Source: Planctomycetota bacterium
Lineage (GTDB): Bacteria; Planctomycetota; UBA8742; UBA2392
Length of the DNA: 64,000 nt
Reading direction: 5' to 3'
Assembly (NCBI GenBank): GCA_020845475.1
Contig: JADLFN010000015.1
Coordinates: forward strand, 35,431 to 99,430
How positions within the stretch are numbered: position 1 is the first letter of the stretch; every line of letters begins with the position of its first letter. A program made the position numbers and the translations under genes. Of the stretch, positions 26,157 through 34,149 are shown piece after piece. The notes under the pieces are model-generated. The model saw nothing but the letters and a program-made list of their open reading frames with translations. It was not told where the DNA came from and did no database searches.

Positions 26157-26362
26157 GATCATTTAATGGCTTCAGCCTTGTGCATGGTTGCGCCGCATCA
26201 AAGAGGTGAAACTTCCTGCGCGCACCAATGCATACATCGCCGCTGCGGAGTCTGATTAGTCCTTCCACCTTCGACATGGTGCGAGCGCACTTCAACCCAG
26301 CCGATCTGTCCGCAAGTTCCTGGCGCCGTTTCGCAAACATGAATGGCACGCCTGAAGCGCGG

Positions 26363-26390
26363 TTTACACTTGCGCAGACGCGGCTACGAT
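26363..26390 (+). promoter_or_regulatory. Possible promoter of the band-7-like gene
   Basis: TTTACA, a 16-bp spacer and TACGAT lie 23-50 bp before the ATG at 26413. The match is modest and a chance hit is possible. Confidence 0.3.
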
Positions 26391-26412
26391 TTGAGTGGAG
26401 TCAGGGCACGCC

Positions 26413-28830
26413 ATGAGCGAAGAGTTTCTTGAAAAGCAGCCAGAGCAGAAGCAGGAGCGCTACGTCCGCGATCCAATCGCGCCGACGGTCAATACCGTTT
26501 ACCTGCGTGTGAAGAGCGAGCAGGTCAAGGGTCTGCTGGGCAGCAAATATGCCGTGCCGCAGGGGTTCATGGGGCTTTCCAAGGATGTTGCGGGCAAGAG
26601 CAAACTGCTGTTTCCGGGCGAAGAAGCCACAGGCGATTTCACGCTGCACCTGGTGCGCGATCGCGATATTCGCGTGCCGTTTTCGGTGCTCAAAGCCAAA
26701 TCAAAAGATGGCTTTGATTCCAGCGTGAGCTTTGAACTGGCTGTCACGCCCGATGTCAGCCACAAAGACTCCATCGAAGCGTTCATCGAGCGCGGCGCGC
26801 AACAGCGCAAGCATTTAGATTGGCCGTTGCTCAAGGGTGAGCTTCAGCCAACGATAGCGAGCGCGATCATCGAGGCCGTGAAAGAAAGGCCCGCCGCAGA
26901 ACTGGCGGCGCCCAATGCCTTCGAGAAGCTTCGCGAAGAGGTTCTCTCGCGCGCCGAAGTCGGCCTTTCCAAGCTGGGCCTGACGAACGTGCAGTTCGAC
27001 ATGGGCAAGATCCGCAGTGACGGTTTTGAGGCGCACCAGGCGGCGCTGGCGCAAGTGAAGCAGGAGGGCGAGAAGGCCAAGGCCGAGCAGCAGGTGCAGG
27101 CCACGATGCTGAAAGACCAGATGGGCGAAGAGCTCTCGCGCAAAGAGCTGGAGGATTTTCTCGCCAGCGCGCGTGAGGAGGGCATGCTCAAGCAGCATGA
27201 GCGGCAAAAAGCCCGCATCGAGCGCGAAGCCGAGTTGGACCAGATTCAGGCCGAATACCAGAAGCAGCGCCACAATCTCGAAGCCACACTAAAGAAGCTG
27301 CAGGTCGAAAAGAGCCTCGAGGTCGATGCGCTGATGCTCGACAAGCACGTCGAGGCGGTCAAGAACCTGCGCGACAAGCTCAGTGACGACCGCATCGAGG
27401 TGTACATCAACCTGATCAAGGACGAAAAACTCAAGGCCGAGTTGATCCACCGCCTGATCCAGAAGTCGATGTCGCCCGAGCAGCTCAAGGCGCTTGCGGA
27501 ACTGGAGGCCGCGCGTGCGCGGCAAAACGAGGTCAAGGTCAGCCAGCCGGATATCGAGCCAATCAAGGAGGCGCAAACCGAGTTCCGCGCCAACCAGAGC
27601 GTGAAAGTCGCGCCCACGGAAGAAGTCATGCGTCGCGAGGCGAAAGTCGAAACCGACGCACCCGCTCCGCCCACGGAGAAAACCGAAGCCGCAGGTGTAG
27701 CGCTGACCACCGATGCCGAAGCCACCGACACGCCCACGGAAAAACTCGAGTCTCTTGAGGCACTCGACAATCCGAGCGAGGCTCAGAAGCAAAGCGCCGC
27801 GGAAACCGGCATTGATGCGCTTTGCCTCGTTGCGAGCGGCCGGCGCATTTACGCAGTCGATCCGCTGCGCCAGAAAGCGCTTGAGGATGCCGCGCTCAGC
27901 TTGAACTTCGATGGCGGGCACCTCGGCTCGCTGCGCAGCGTGCGCATAGCAGGCGAGGGGCGAGACCGAATCTGCCTCGCCGGTGCGCGAAACGGTGTTT
28001 ACTCGATGCTGCTCGCGCACCAGAAAGCCGCGCGCGAGTATCCCATCGGCATGAATGTCGATGCGCGCACGGGCATCAACGCCGCCGTGCTCTTCAAGGG
28101 CTTCATTTACGCCACACACAGCGAATTCGGCATCTTGCGCTGGCCACAATTGCAGCCCTACAGCCCGGCCACGCAGGTCATGCCGGAATTGACCTCGCGC
28201 TTTTCCACTACGCGCGGCCTCACGCTCTTTGATGAACGCATGCTGTTTGCCAATGGGCCTACGGTGATGCTGCTTGAGTCAGGCCAGGGGTCGAATCTGC
28301 GCGTAGCCGCGCGTTATCAGGGAACGCGCCACGAAGTCACAGCGCTGGCGCAGGATGGGCAGTACGTGCTGGTGGCCGACGCCGCGGGCGATGTGTACGT
28401 GTGGGAGCCCAGGTCGGGCGGGCAGCCGATGCTGGCGTTCCGCGCGGGCAGTGCCGTGGGCGAACTGGCGGCCACAACGCTGAGCGGTGATCGAAAGTGT
28501 CTGCTGGTGGCGATGAAGCGCACGATCATGCCCATGCTGTTTCAGGATGGCAGCACGGCGCTGGAGTTCGTCGCGCCCGAGCCCTTGCGTTCGTGTGATG
28601 TGCTTGAGGGCGTGGTGATCGGCCTGTCGCGCGATCGAATGAGAATTTTCGCGTGGCGCGAGAACAAGCCGGATTGGCCGCAATGGCAATTCCAGTTCAC
28701 CGAGCCGGTGCTGGACATGCGCTTGGTGACGCCGCGTGAGGTGCAGGTGGGCAACTCGGGTCGTCAAACGTCGGTGAAAGTTCAGGAGACCGCACCCGAA
28801 GCAGGCCTGAAGCGCCCGCCGGGGTATTAG
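26413..28830 (+). CDS. Band-7-like, coiled-coil and beta-propeller protein
   Basis: 805 residues from the ATG at 26413 (an in-frame GTG at 26395 is the alternative). Residues about 90-230 have the secondary-structure pattern of an SPFH/band-7 domain: hydrophobic strands, then a helix with VLSRAEVGLSKLGLTNVQF. Residues about 200-330 are a long charged coiled coil, 330-460 a disordered acidic linker (with repeated PTE), and 460-790 a WD40-like propeller with DGQYVLVADAAGDVYVWEP. There is no transmembrane helix or signal peptide, so it is probably cytoplasmic or attached from the inside. SPFH proteins scaffold membrane microdomains; that role is only inferred here. Confidence 0.6.
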   Translation: MSEEFLEKQPEQKQERYVRDPIAPTVNTVYLRVKSEQVKGLLGSKYAVPQGFMGLSKDVAGKSKLLFPGEEATGDFTLHLVRDRDIRVPFSVLKAKSKDGFDSSVSFELAVTPDVSHKDSIEAFIERGAQQRKHLDWPLLKGELQPTIASAIIEAVKERPAAELAAPNAFEKLREEVLSRAEVGLSKLGLTNVQFDMGKIRSDGFEAHQAALAQVKQEGEKAKAEQQVQATMLKDQMGEELSRKELEDFLASAREEGMLKQHERQKARIEREAELDQIQAEYQKQRHNLEATLKKLQVEKSLEVDALMLDKHVEAVKNLRDKLSDDRIEVYINLIKDEKLKAELIHRLIQKSMSPEQLKALAELEAARARQNEVKVSQPDIEPIKEAQTEFRANQSVKVAPTEEVMRREAKVETDAPAPPTEKTEAAGVALTTDAEATDTPTEKLESLEALDNPSEAQKQSAAETGIDALCLVASGRRIYAVDPLRQKALEDAALSLNFDGGHLGSLRSVRIAGEGRDRICLAGARNGVYSMLLAHQKAAREYPIGMNVDARTGINAAVLFKGFIYATHSEFGILRWPQLQPYSPATQVMPELTSRFSTTRGLTLFDERMLFANGPTVMLLESGQGSNLRVAARYQGTRHEVTALAQDGQYVLVADAAGDVYVWEPRSGGQPMLAFRAGSAVGELAATTLSGDRKCLLVAMKRTIMPMLFQDGSTALEFVAPEPLRSCDVLEGVVIGLSRDRMRIFAWRENKPDWPQWQFQFTEPVLDMRLVTPREVQVGNSGRQTSVKVQETAPEAGLKRPPGY

Positions 28831-28838
28831 TTTCCAAG

Positions 28839-29108
28839 TTAGAACAGCTTGCCTTTCTCGTCGGTTTCGGCCTTGGTTTCGTCGAAGGGTTTTTCGACGA
28901 GTTCACCGTTTTGCTCGGCGAGGATTTGCACGCGCGCTTCGGCCTGCTTCAAGATCGTCATGCACTTGCGCAGGGCTGAAACGCCCTCTTCGTAGCGCTT
29001 GAGCGCGTCTTCGAGCGGCAGCGTGCCGCCTTCGAGATCGCTCAGGGCCGCTTCGACGTGCGCAACGAGTTGCTCGAAGCGTTCGAACTCTTCTTTCTTT
29101 TTCGCCAT
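28839..29108 (-). CDS. xseB: Exodeoxyribonuclease VII small subunit
   Basis: 89 residues. The sequence around 1-70 (FERFEQLVAHVEAALSDLEG, LEDALKRYEEG) matches XseB: two coiled helices with the family's LPLEDALKRYEEG core. XseB binds the large subunit XseA to form exonuclease VII, which degrades single-stranded DNA to short oligonucleotides. The large-subunit gene is not in the window. The tail after residue 70 is acidic and family-variable. It lies 58 bp downstream of folC on the same strand, and meets the band-7-like gene tail to tail 8 bp apart. Confidence 0.93.
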   Translation of the reverse strand: MAKKKEEFERFEQLVAHVEAALSDLEGGTLPLEDALKRYEEGVSALRKCMTILKQAEARVQILAEQNGELVEKPFDETKAETDEKGKLF

Positions 29109-29166
29109 GGTGGTGTTTTAGCAATCGCGATGCCGCGTGGCACGCAGCTTTGGCTGTTGGCCCAGG

Positions 29167-30495
29167 CTACAGGACCTGCGCCCTCAACTCTCCTGCCAGA
29201 TACGTTGAACCCGTCGCCACGATCAGGCCGTTTTCGCCCGCGATCTCTCGCGCGCGTCTTAGCGCGTCCTTGGGATTCTTCGCTATCTCGCCGCCCTTGC
29301 CGCCGAATTTGGTGTAGAGCGTAAAAAGCGTTTGCGCATCGGTGCAGCGCGGGCTGTTGTACGGCGTAAACACTGCTGCGTCGGCGGCTTCGGCCAGCGG
29401 CGGCAGGCAGGCCTCGAGGTCCTTGTCGCGCGCGACGCCGCAGACAAGTACAAGCCGGCTTTCGCCTTTGATCGCGCGCGCCGTCTGCATCGTGGCCTTG
29501 AGGCTGACTTCGTTATGGGCGCTGTCGATCACGATGCGCGGTGCCACGCCGAAAATCTCAAAGCGAGCCGGCTGCTCTGCCGTTTGCAGCGCAGCGATCA
29601 CGGTCTCGCGCTCGAGGGCACCGGGCAGCAGGTCTTCGTCCGCGTTGAGTATCTCCAGCGCTGCCAGCGCGTGGCAGGCGTTTTCGGCAAGGTGTTTTGC
29701 CGGCGTAGGCAGATGCAGCGCGTACCTCTGTTCGCGAATGGCGGCCGAAAAACGCACGCGGCCGCCATCGCGCGCAAAATCGCGCAGGTGGTAATCGCGG
29801 CCAAAGAACACAACCGGCGCTTCGTTATCGCGCGCAGTGAACGTGATGACCTTGACCGCGTCCGGGTGCGTGGCGCCGCAGACCACGGGTACGCCTGGCT
29901 TGATGATGCCGGCCTTCTCGCGCGCGATTTCCTCAATCGTGTTGCCCAGTTGCTGCGTGTGATCGAGGCCGATCTCGGTGACAATCGTGACCGCGGGCGA
30001 AACCACGTTCGTGGCGTCAAGGCGCCCGCCGAGGCCCACTTCCCAGACAACGATATCGAGCTTCGCGTCGGCAAAGGCCACCATGGCGGCGAGCGTGAGC
30101 AACTCAAAGAACGTGAGGTCTTTGCCGCCGCCCAGCTCTGCCTCGAGTACGTTGACCACGCGTGAAAACGCCTTGACGAACTTCGCGTCGGAAATCGGCT
30201 TGCCGTTGATCTCGATGCGCTCGTTGATGCTGTGCAAATGAGGGCTAGTGTAGAGCCCGACTTTCAGGCCCTGAGATGCCAGCGCCGCAGCGAGGTATCG
30301 GCTGGTGCTGCCTTTGCCCTTGGTGCCCGCAACGTGGGCACAGGCGTAGGCGAGGTCTGGCCGGGCCAGCGCGTCGCAGACTTCGTGCATGCGCTCAAGA
30401 TCAAAGGTGTCGCGCGTGCGGCCTCCCTGCTGCTTTTCGTAGTCAGTGTGCGCGTTGAGATAGTCTAGAACGTCAGATACCGTGCGGATGGACAT
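29167..30495 (-). CDS. folC: Folylpolyglutamate synthase / dihydrofolate synthase
   Basis: 442 residues. Near the N-terminus (about 57-70) the Mur-ligase P-loop GTKGKGSTSRYLAAAL is clear, followed by the Thr/Ser-rich region SPHLHSINERI that binds folate in this family, and the later HNEVSL segment. It adds glutamate to dihydropteroate and to folates using ATP in the cytoplasm. The start ATG at 30493-30495 lies immediately after the left part of a heptamer array (30502). xseB follows, 58 bp away on the same strand. Confidence 0.96.
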   Translation of the reverse strand: MSIRTVSDVLDYLNAHTDYEKQQGGRTRDTFDLERMHEVCDALARPDLAYACAHVAGTKGKGSTSRYLAAALASQGLKVGLYTSPHLHSINERIEINGKPISDAKFVKAFSRVVNVLEAELGGGKDLTFFELLTLAAMVAFADAKLDIVVWEVGLGGRLDATNVVSPAVTIVTEIGLDHTQQLGNTIEEIAREKAGIIKPGVPVVCGATHPDAVKVITFTARDNEAPVVFFGRDYHLRDFARDGGRVRFSAAIREQRYALHLPTPAKHLAENACHALAALEILNADEDLLPGALERETVIAALQTAEQPARFEIFGVAPRIVIDSAHNEVSLKATMQTARAIKGESRLVLVCGVARDKDLEACLPPLAEAADAAVFTPYNSPRCTDAQTLFTLYTKFGGKGGEIAKNPKDALRRAREIAGENGLIVATGSTYLAGELRAQVL

Positions 30496-30501
30496 GGGGC
30501 G

Positions 30502-30645
30502 AGGTCAGAGGTCAGAAATCAGAGGTCAGAAGTCGCTAACGCGCTCATACCTGCGGCTCGGTTTGCCGATAGTATTGTGAATCCGCGCCACGGCCAGAGC
30601 GCGGCATATTGGTTTCTACTTCTGACCTCTGACTTCGGACCTTTG
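30502..30645. repeat. Inverted heptamer array (AGGTCAG type)
   Basis: Left arm: AGGTCAG, AGGTCAG, AAATCAG, AGGTCAG, AAGTCGC (30502-30536). Right arm: ACTTCTG, ACCTCTG, ACTTCGG, ACCTTTG (30618-30645). The arms are inverted copies; the centre is 81 bp. They fill the divergent gap between folC and the C26 peptidase gene. Confidence 0.85.
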
Positions 30646-30652
30646 AAATCCC

Positions 30653-31384
30653 ATGGCTCTCATCGGCATCTGCACGGATCACGTTGAATTCACCACCGAG
30701 GGCGGCAAGGATCGTTCGTACCTCAAGCTCTACCCCAGTTACGTGGAGAGCGTGATTCGTGCCGGCGGCACGCCCGTTGTGCTTCCGATAGTCTCCGAGA
30801 TTGCTGTTTTGCGCCCCTTGGTGGAGAAGCTCGCGGGCGTGGTGATGATCGGCGCGGACGACTATCCTCCTTCGTGGTACGGCGCCTCGGCCCATCCCAG
30901 AGAGGAATACTGCACGCAAAAACGCTCCGAGTTCGACCGCGCCTTTGCGCGCTACCTTTACGACGATACGCGGCTGCCGCTGCTGTTGATTTGCGGCGGA
31001 ATGCAACTGGCCTGCATTCTTTCAGGCGGCTCAATGCACCAGCACATTCCCGACCTGCCCGGCAAAATCGAGCATCGCGATTTCAAGTCGCGCGCGGAGT
31101 CTACGACCCATTTGGTCAACATTGAGCCCGGCACGGTGCTGCATAAGGCGCTGGGCGTCACCCAAACCCGTGTGAACTCCATTCATCACCAGGCGGTGGC
31201 GAACGTGGGGCCGCGCCTGCGCGTCGTTGCACGCGCCGAGGACGGCCTCATTGAGGCGATCGAATTCACCGACCACCCCTGGCGCGTGGGCACACAGTGG
31301 CACCCCGAGCGCATGGGCGACGACGAAATCATGCCGCGCTTGTTTCGTGCGTTTGTGAAAGCGGCTCACTCTTCTTCGGCGTAG
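30653..31384 (+). CDS. Class I glutamine amidotransferase, peptidase C26 (PuuD-like)
   Basis: 243 residues. The nucleophile elbow LLLICGGMQ places Cys at about 114, and the second triad residue is in QWHPER (His about 217). The family, gamma-glutamyl hydrolases of the PuuD/peptidase C26 type, cleaves gamma-glutamyl amides such as gamma-glutamyl-GABA in polyamine degradation. No other polyamine gene is nearby, so the substrate is uncertain. The last 19 bp overlap the 3' end of the opposite TPR gene (31366-31384). Confidence 0.85.
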   Translation: MALIGICTDHVEFTTEGGKDRSYLKLYPSYVESVIRAGGTPVVLPIVSEIAVLRPLVEKLAGVVMIGADDYPPSWYGASAHPREEYCTQKRSEFDRAFARYLYDDTRLPLLLICGGMQLACILSGGSMHQHIPDLPGKIEHRDFKSRAESTTHLVNIEPGTVLHKALGVTQTRVNSIHHQAVANVGPRLRVVARAEDGLIEAIEFTDHPWRVGTQWHPERMGDDEIMPRLFRAFVKAAHSSSA

Positions 31385-34149
31385 CCTTCTTCTTCTTGTG
31401 ATTCCTGCGCATCGCCTGCACAGCGCTGAACCAGGCGTGTAAGCTGGCCGGATGCTTTCTTCTCGGCTTCGCTGCCCGCTGACAGCGTTCTGGCGATCAT
31501 GCGCCAGCAGGCCAGACAATCGCTGGTGCCGGCCATGCCGTAATCATCCCAGCGGCGGCCGAGCATGAGGTCTGAAACCAGGCACCAAATGGCCAGCCGC
31601 CAGGGCGCGCCTGTGGCGTCGCCGGTCATGAGGACTTTCGGCCAGTTGTCGTAAATTCCCTGTAGCGTTCCGTTGGCTAGCGAGCCGGCAAACAGCCGGG
31701 ACGCGCCTTCCTGGAACGACCGGTGCAGCCATATTGAACTATCGGCCTCTTTGAGTTCGGGGCATTCGGCGATGAACTGATCAATGGCCGGGCCACGCAG
31801 ACCCGGTGCATAGCGCAGGGCAATGTATTCAAGCAGGTCATAACGCTGGCCGAATTCGAGAATCTCGGCGCGGGCGCGCGCGAACTCAAGCATCGACTGC
31901 GGCCCGAACTGGTGCACGCCGAGGGCGGCCAGCGCCATGCGCGCCTTCAGTTCTTGCTGCGGCTTGCCGGCCTTCTTGAAGAAAAGCGAGGCCAGCATCA
32001 TGCGCCGGCTCGCACTGGCGCCGTCAAGCCACGGACGCGGGTTGAGCAAGAGCAGTTCGCCGGCGGCCTCAAAGGCGCCGTTGCGTGCAAGCGCCAGGGC
32101 GCCATCAATCAATAGACCAGCGTGGAATACCTCGGGGACGTTGCGTTTCTGGCGCAGGTCGTTTTCGCGAACGTCGGCTTCGGTCATGGGCACGCTCTTG
32201 AACGTGCGGCGCGGATCGAGTATCGGCTGGTGTTTGGCGAGCCAGACGCTCAGGTCAGCGAGCGTTTTGGGCGGCGATTGCGCGAAGCGCGCCTGAATCA
32301 GCAGTGCGCGGGCTTCATAGGCGCACAAGACGGGAATGGCCCGCTGACCCGCTTTCTCACGAACCTCCCAGTTCTGGCGATTGGCCAGACATTCATCTAT
32401 CAGAGTTGCGAACTGTTCGAGCGTGGTGCGCAATTGTCTTGAGTCTGCACTCGATTCGCTCAGCGCGGCATCGAGTTCTTCGGCAGTGCAGCGCGCCGCC
32501 AGCGTTGCCGGCAGGTCGTGCATCAGCACAGGAAGGAACTCCTGTCCGCGCTTGGAGGAACGCGCGAATTCAGGCAGCCCCTGATTGCGGTACCCGAAGT
32601 ACAAGCCGGGGTTTCCAAGTCCGGCGATGTAGGCGTTGAGGTCAAGGGCGTGGCCGCGCACCAGCCCCGCGCGCTTTGAAAGCGCCAACCAGGGGTTGGG
32701 CCCCTCGGCGGGCGGGGTCTTTGCGGCCGTCAACTCTTCAATCTGCATGGAAAGCAAAGGCAGCTCCCAGGCGGGCGCGACGGACATGGTTTCATCGGAC
32801 TTGTGCAGTTGGGAGGCGTCTTCAAGGTACTTACGCGCCAGCTCAAGCTCGCCTTTGTGAAGCAGCCACAATCCCAGATTGCCGGGCTCGACAATTGTGG
32901 TCTGTTCGCCCCTGCCAAAAGCCGCGCGCATGGCTTCAAACTGCGCCTTGCCCGCCTGCGGATTGGCCTTGAAGAGCACGCGCGCGCCCTCAAACACCCG
33001 CTCGTAGCGCAAGGGCGCCCCGAGCACACCGGCGGGGTCGGCGCCAAGAACGAGCTGGGCATTGCGATTCAGGTCTTCCAGCGGGAATCGCCGCGCCTCC
33101 TCGGCTTTGCCCTGCATGGCAAGCGCCTGGGCCAGAACGTCCAGCAGCCCCACGTCAGTGCGCGAGGCCGCGAGTCCCTTGCGCGCCACTGTTTCAGCCT
33201 GCGCGCCGCGGCCCTTGGAGATTTCAAACAGCGCCGCAATGCGAACTTCGGCCAGTGCGCGGGCGCGGGCCAGACGCAGCGCGCGTTCAAGAACGGCGCG
33301 CTCCTCAACTCCGCCACGGCCGCGATCGACAGCCTCAAGCGCGGCTGCCACCTCGGCCAACAGCGCATCAACGCGCGCGTGCGCCTGTGCGGCCCGCTTT
33401 TCGTCGCGGGCGCATTCCAAAAGCGTGCGCTCGAGCCCCGGCAGGTCGGTCACATACCAGACCGGCGACAGGCACAGCGAGCACGGCGGTTCGTCCTTTC
33501 CCTGGGGCAGCGCGCGGCTGCGGCGCCAGCCATCTTCTTCGGCAGGGACTGGGGCTGCTTTGACTTCGCTTGATTCCGGCCAGGGCTCGACCTGTTCCCA
33601 ATAAAGCACGGATGCGCCTTCGTAGGGGTAGCGGGCCGACGGCACCGAAGCCACGAGCGCACAATAGGCGGCGAGAGCGGCTTCGCTGTCACCATTGACC
33701 CATAGCAGGTCAGCTTCCAGCCGAGCCAGGGCGCGGGAATCAGGATGCAGGGCGCGGCCTTGACGTGTCAACTCCAGTGCGAGCGTTCCCTGGTTGAACG
33801 CGAGCAGCAGCCGCGCGGCGCGGAAGTAGGCGCGCGCGTCGCGGGCGCTCTGCAAGGTGCGATTGATGATGGCCCGTGCACCCTGCGTGTCGCCGCGCTT
33901 GAGTTTCAATGCCGCGCTCATACCCGCCAGCCAGCGGCCCAGTTCGCCGCGCACCCTGAAATCGCTGCTCAGGGTTGCGAGGCGGGTTTCGGCGTGGGCG
34001 TCATCGGCAAAAAGCCATGCATCGCGCGCCTGTGCGATTTCGGCGGAAAGCGTGGGGCCGGTTTCCTCGGCGCGGGCCAGTGCACCCAGGGCAAGCGTCG
34101 CGAGCAAGCCGGACATGATCATGCGCCAGATTTTCCCTGCGTGCCTCAT
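31366..34149 (-). CDS. Secreted tetratricopeptide-repeat-type protein
   Basis: 927 residues from an ATG that overlaps the stop of the upstream gene (ATGA, 34146-34149), which decides the start. Residues about 1-28 form a signal peptide (MSGLLATLALGALARA). The rest is a series of helical, Ala/Leu/Arg-rich repeats of about 34 residues, with TPR-like segments near 45-130 and 290-350, and an acidic tail EESQEEEGYAEEE. There is no enzyme motif. It forms an operon with the HEAT-like protein before it, and both are probably extracytoplasmic scaffold proteins; the partners are not evident. The 3' end converges on the C26 peptidase gene. Confidence 0.72.
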   Translation of the reverse strand: MRHAGKIWRMIMSGLLATLALGALARAEETGPTLSAEIAQARDAWLFADDAHAETRLATLSSDFRVRGELGRWLAGMSAALKLKRGDTQGARAIINRTLQSARDARAYFRAARLLLAFNQGTLALELTRQGRALHPDSRALARLEADLLWVNGDSEAALAAYCALVASVPSARYPYEGASVLYWEQVEPWPESSEVKAAPVPAEEDGWRRSRALPQGKDEPPCSLCLSPVWYVTDLPGLERTLLECARDEKRAAQAHARVDALLAEVAAALEAVDRGRGGVEERAVLERALRLARARALAEVRIAALFEISKGRGAQAETVARKGLAASRTDVGLLDVLAQALAMQGKAEEARRFPLEDLNRNAQLVLGADPAGVLGAPLRYERVFEGARVLFKANPQAGKAQFEAMRAAFGRGEQTTIVEPGNLGLWLLHKGELELARKYLEDASQLHKSDETMSVAPAWELPLLSMQIEELTAAKTPPAEGPNPWLALSKRAGLVRGHALDLNAYIAGLGNPGLYFGYRNQGLPEFARSSKRGQEFLPVLMHDLPATLAARCTAEELDAALSESSADSRQLRTTLEQFATLIDECLANRQNWEVREKAGQRAIPVLCAYEARALLIQARFAQSPPKTLADLSVWLAKHQPILDPRRTFKSVPMTEADVRENDLRQKRNVPEVFHAGLLIDGALALARNGAFEAAGELLLLNPRPWLDGASASRRMMLASLFFKKAGKPQQELKARMALAALGVHQFGPQSMLEFARARAEILEFGQRYDLLEYIALRYAPGLRGPAIDQFIAECPELKEADSSIWLHRSFQEGASRLFAGSLANGTLQGIYDNWPKVLMTGDATGAPWRLAIWCLVSDLMLGRRWDDYGMAGTSDCLACWRMIARTLSAGSEAEKKASGQLTRLVQRCAGDAQESQEEEGYAEEE

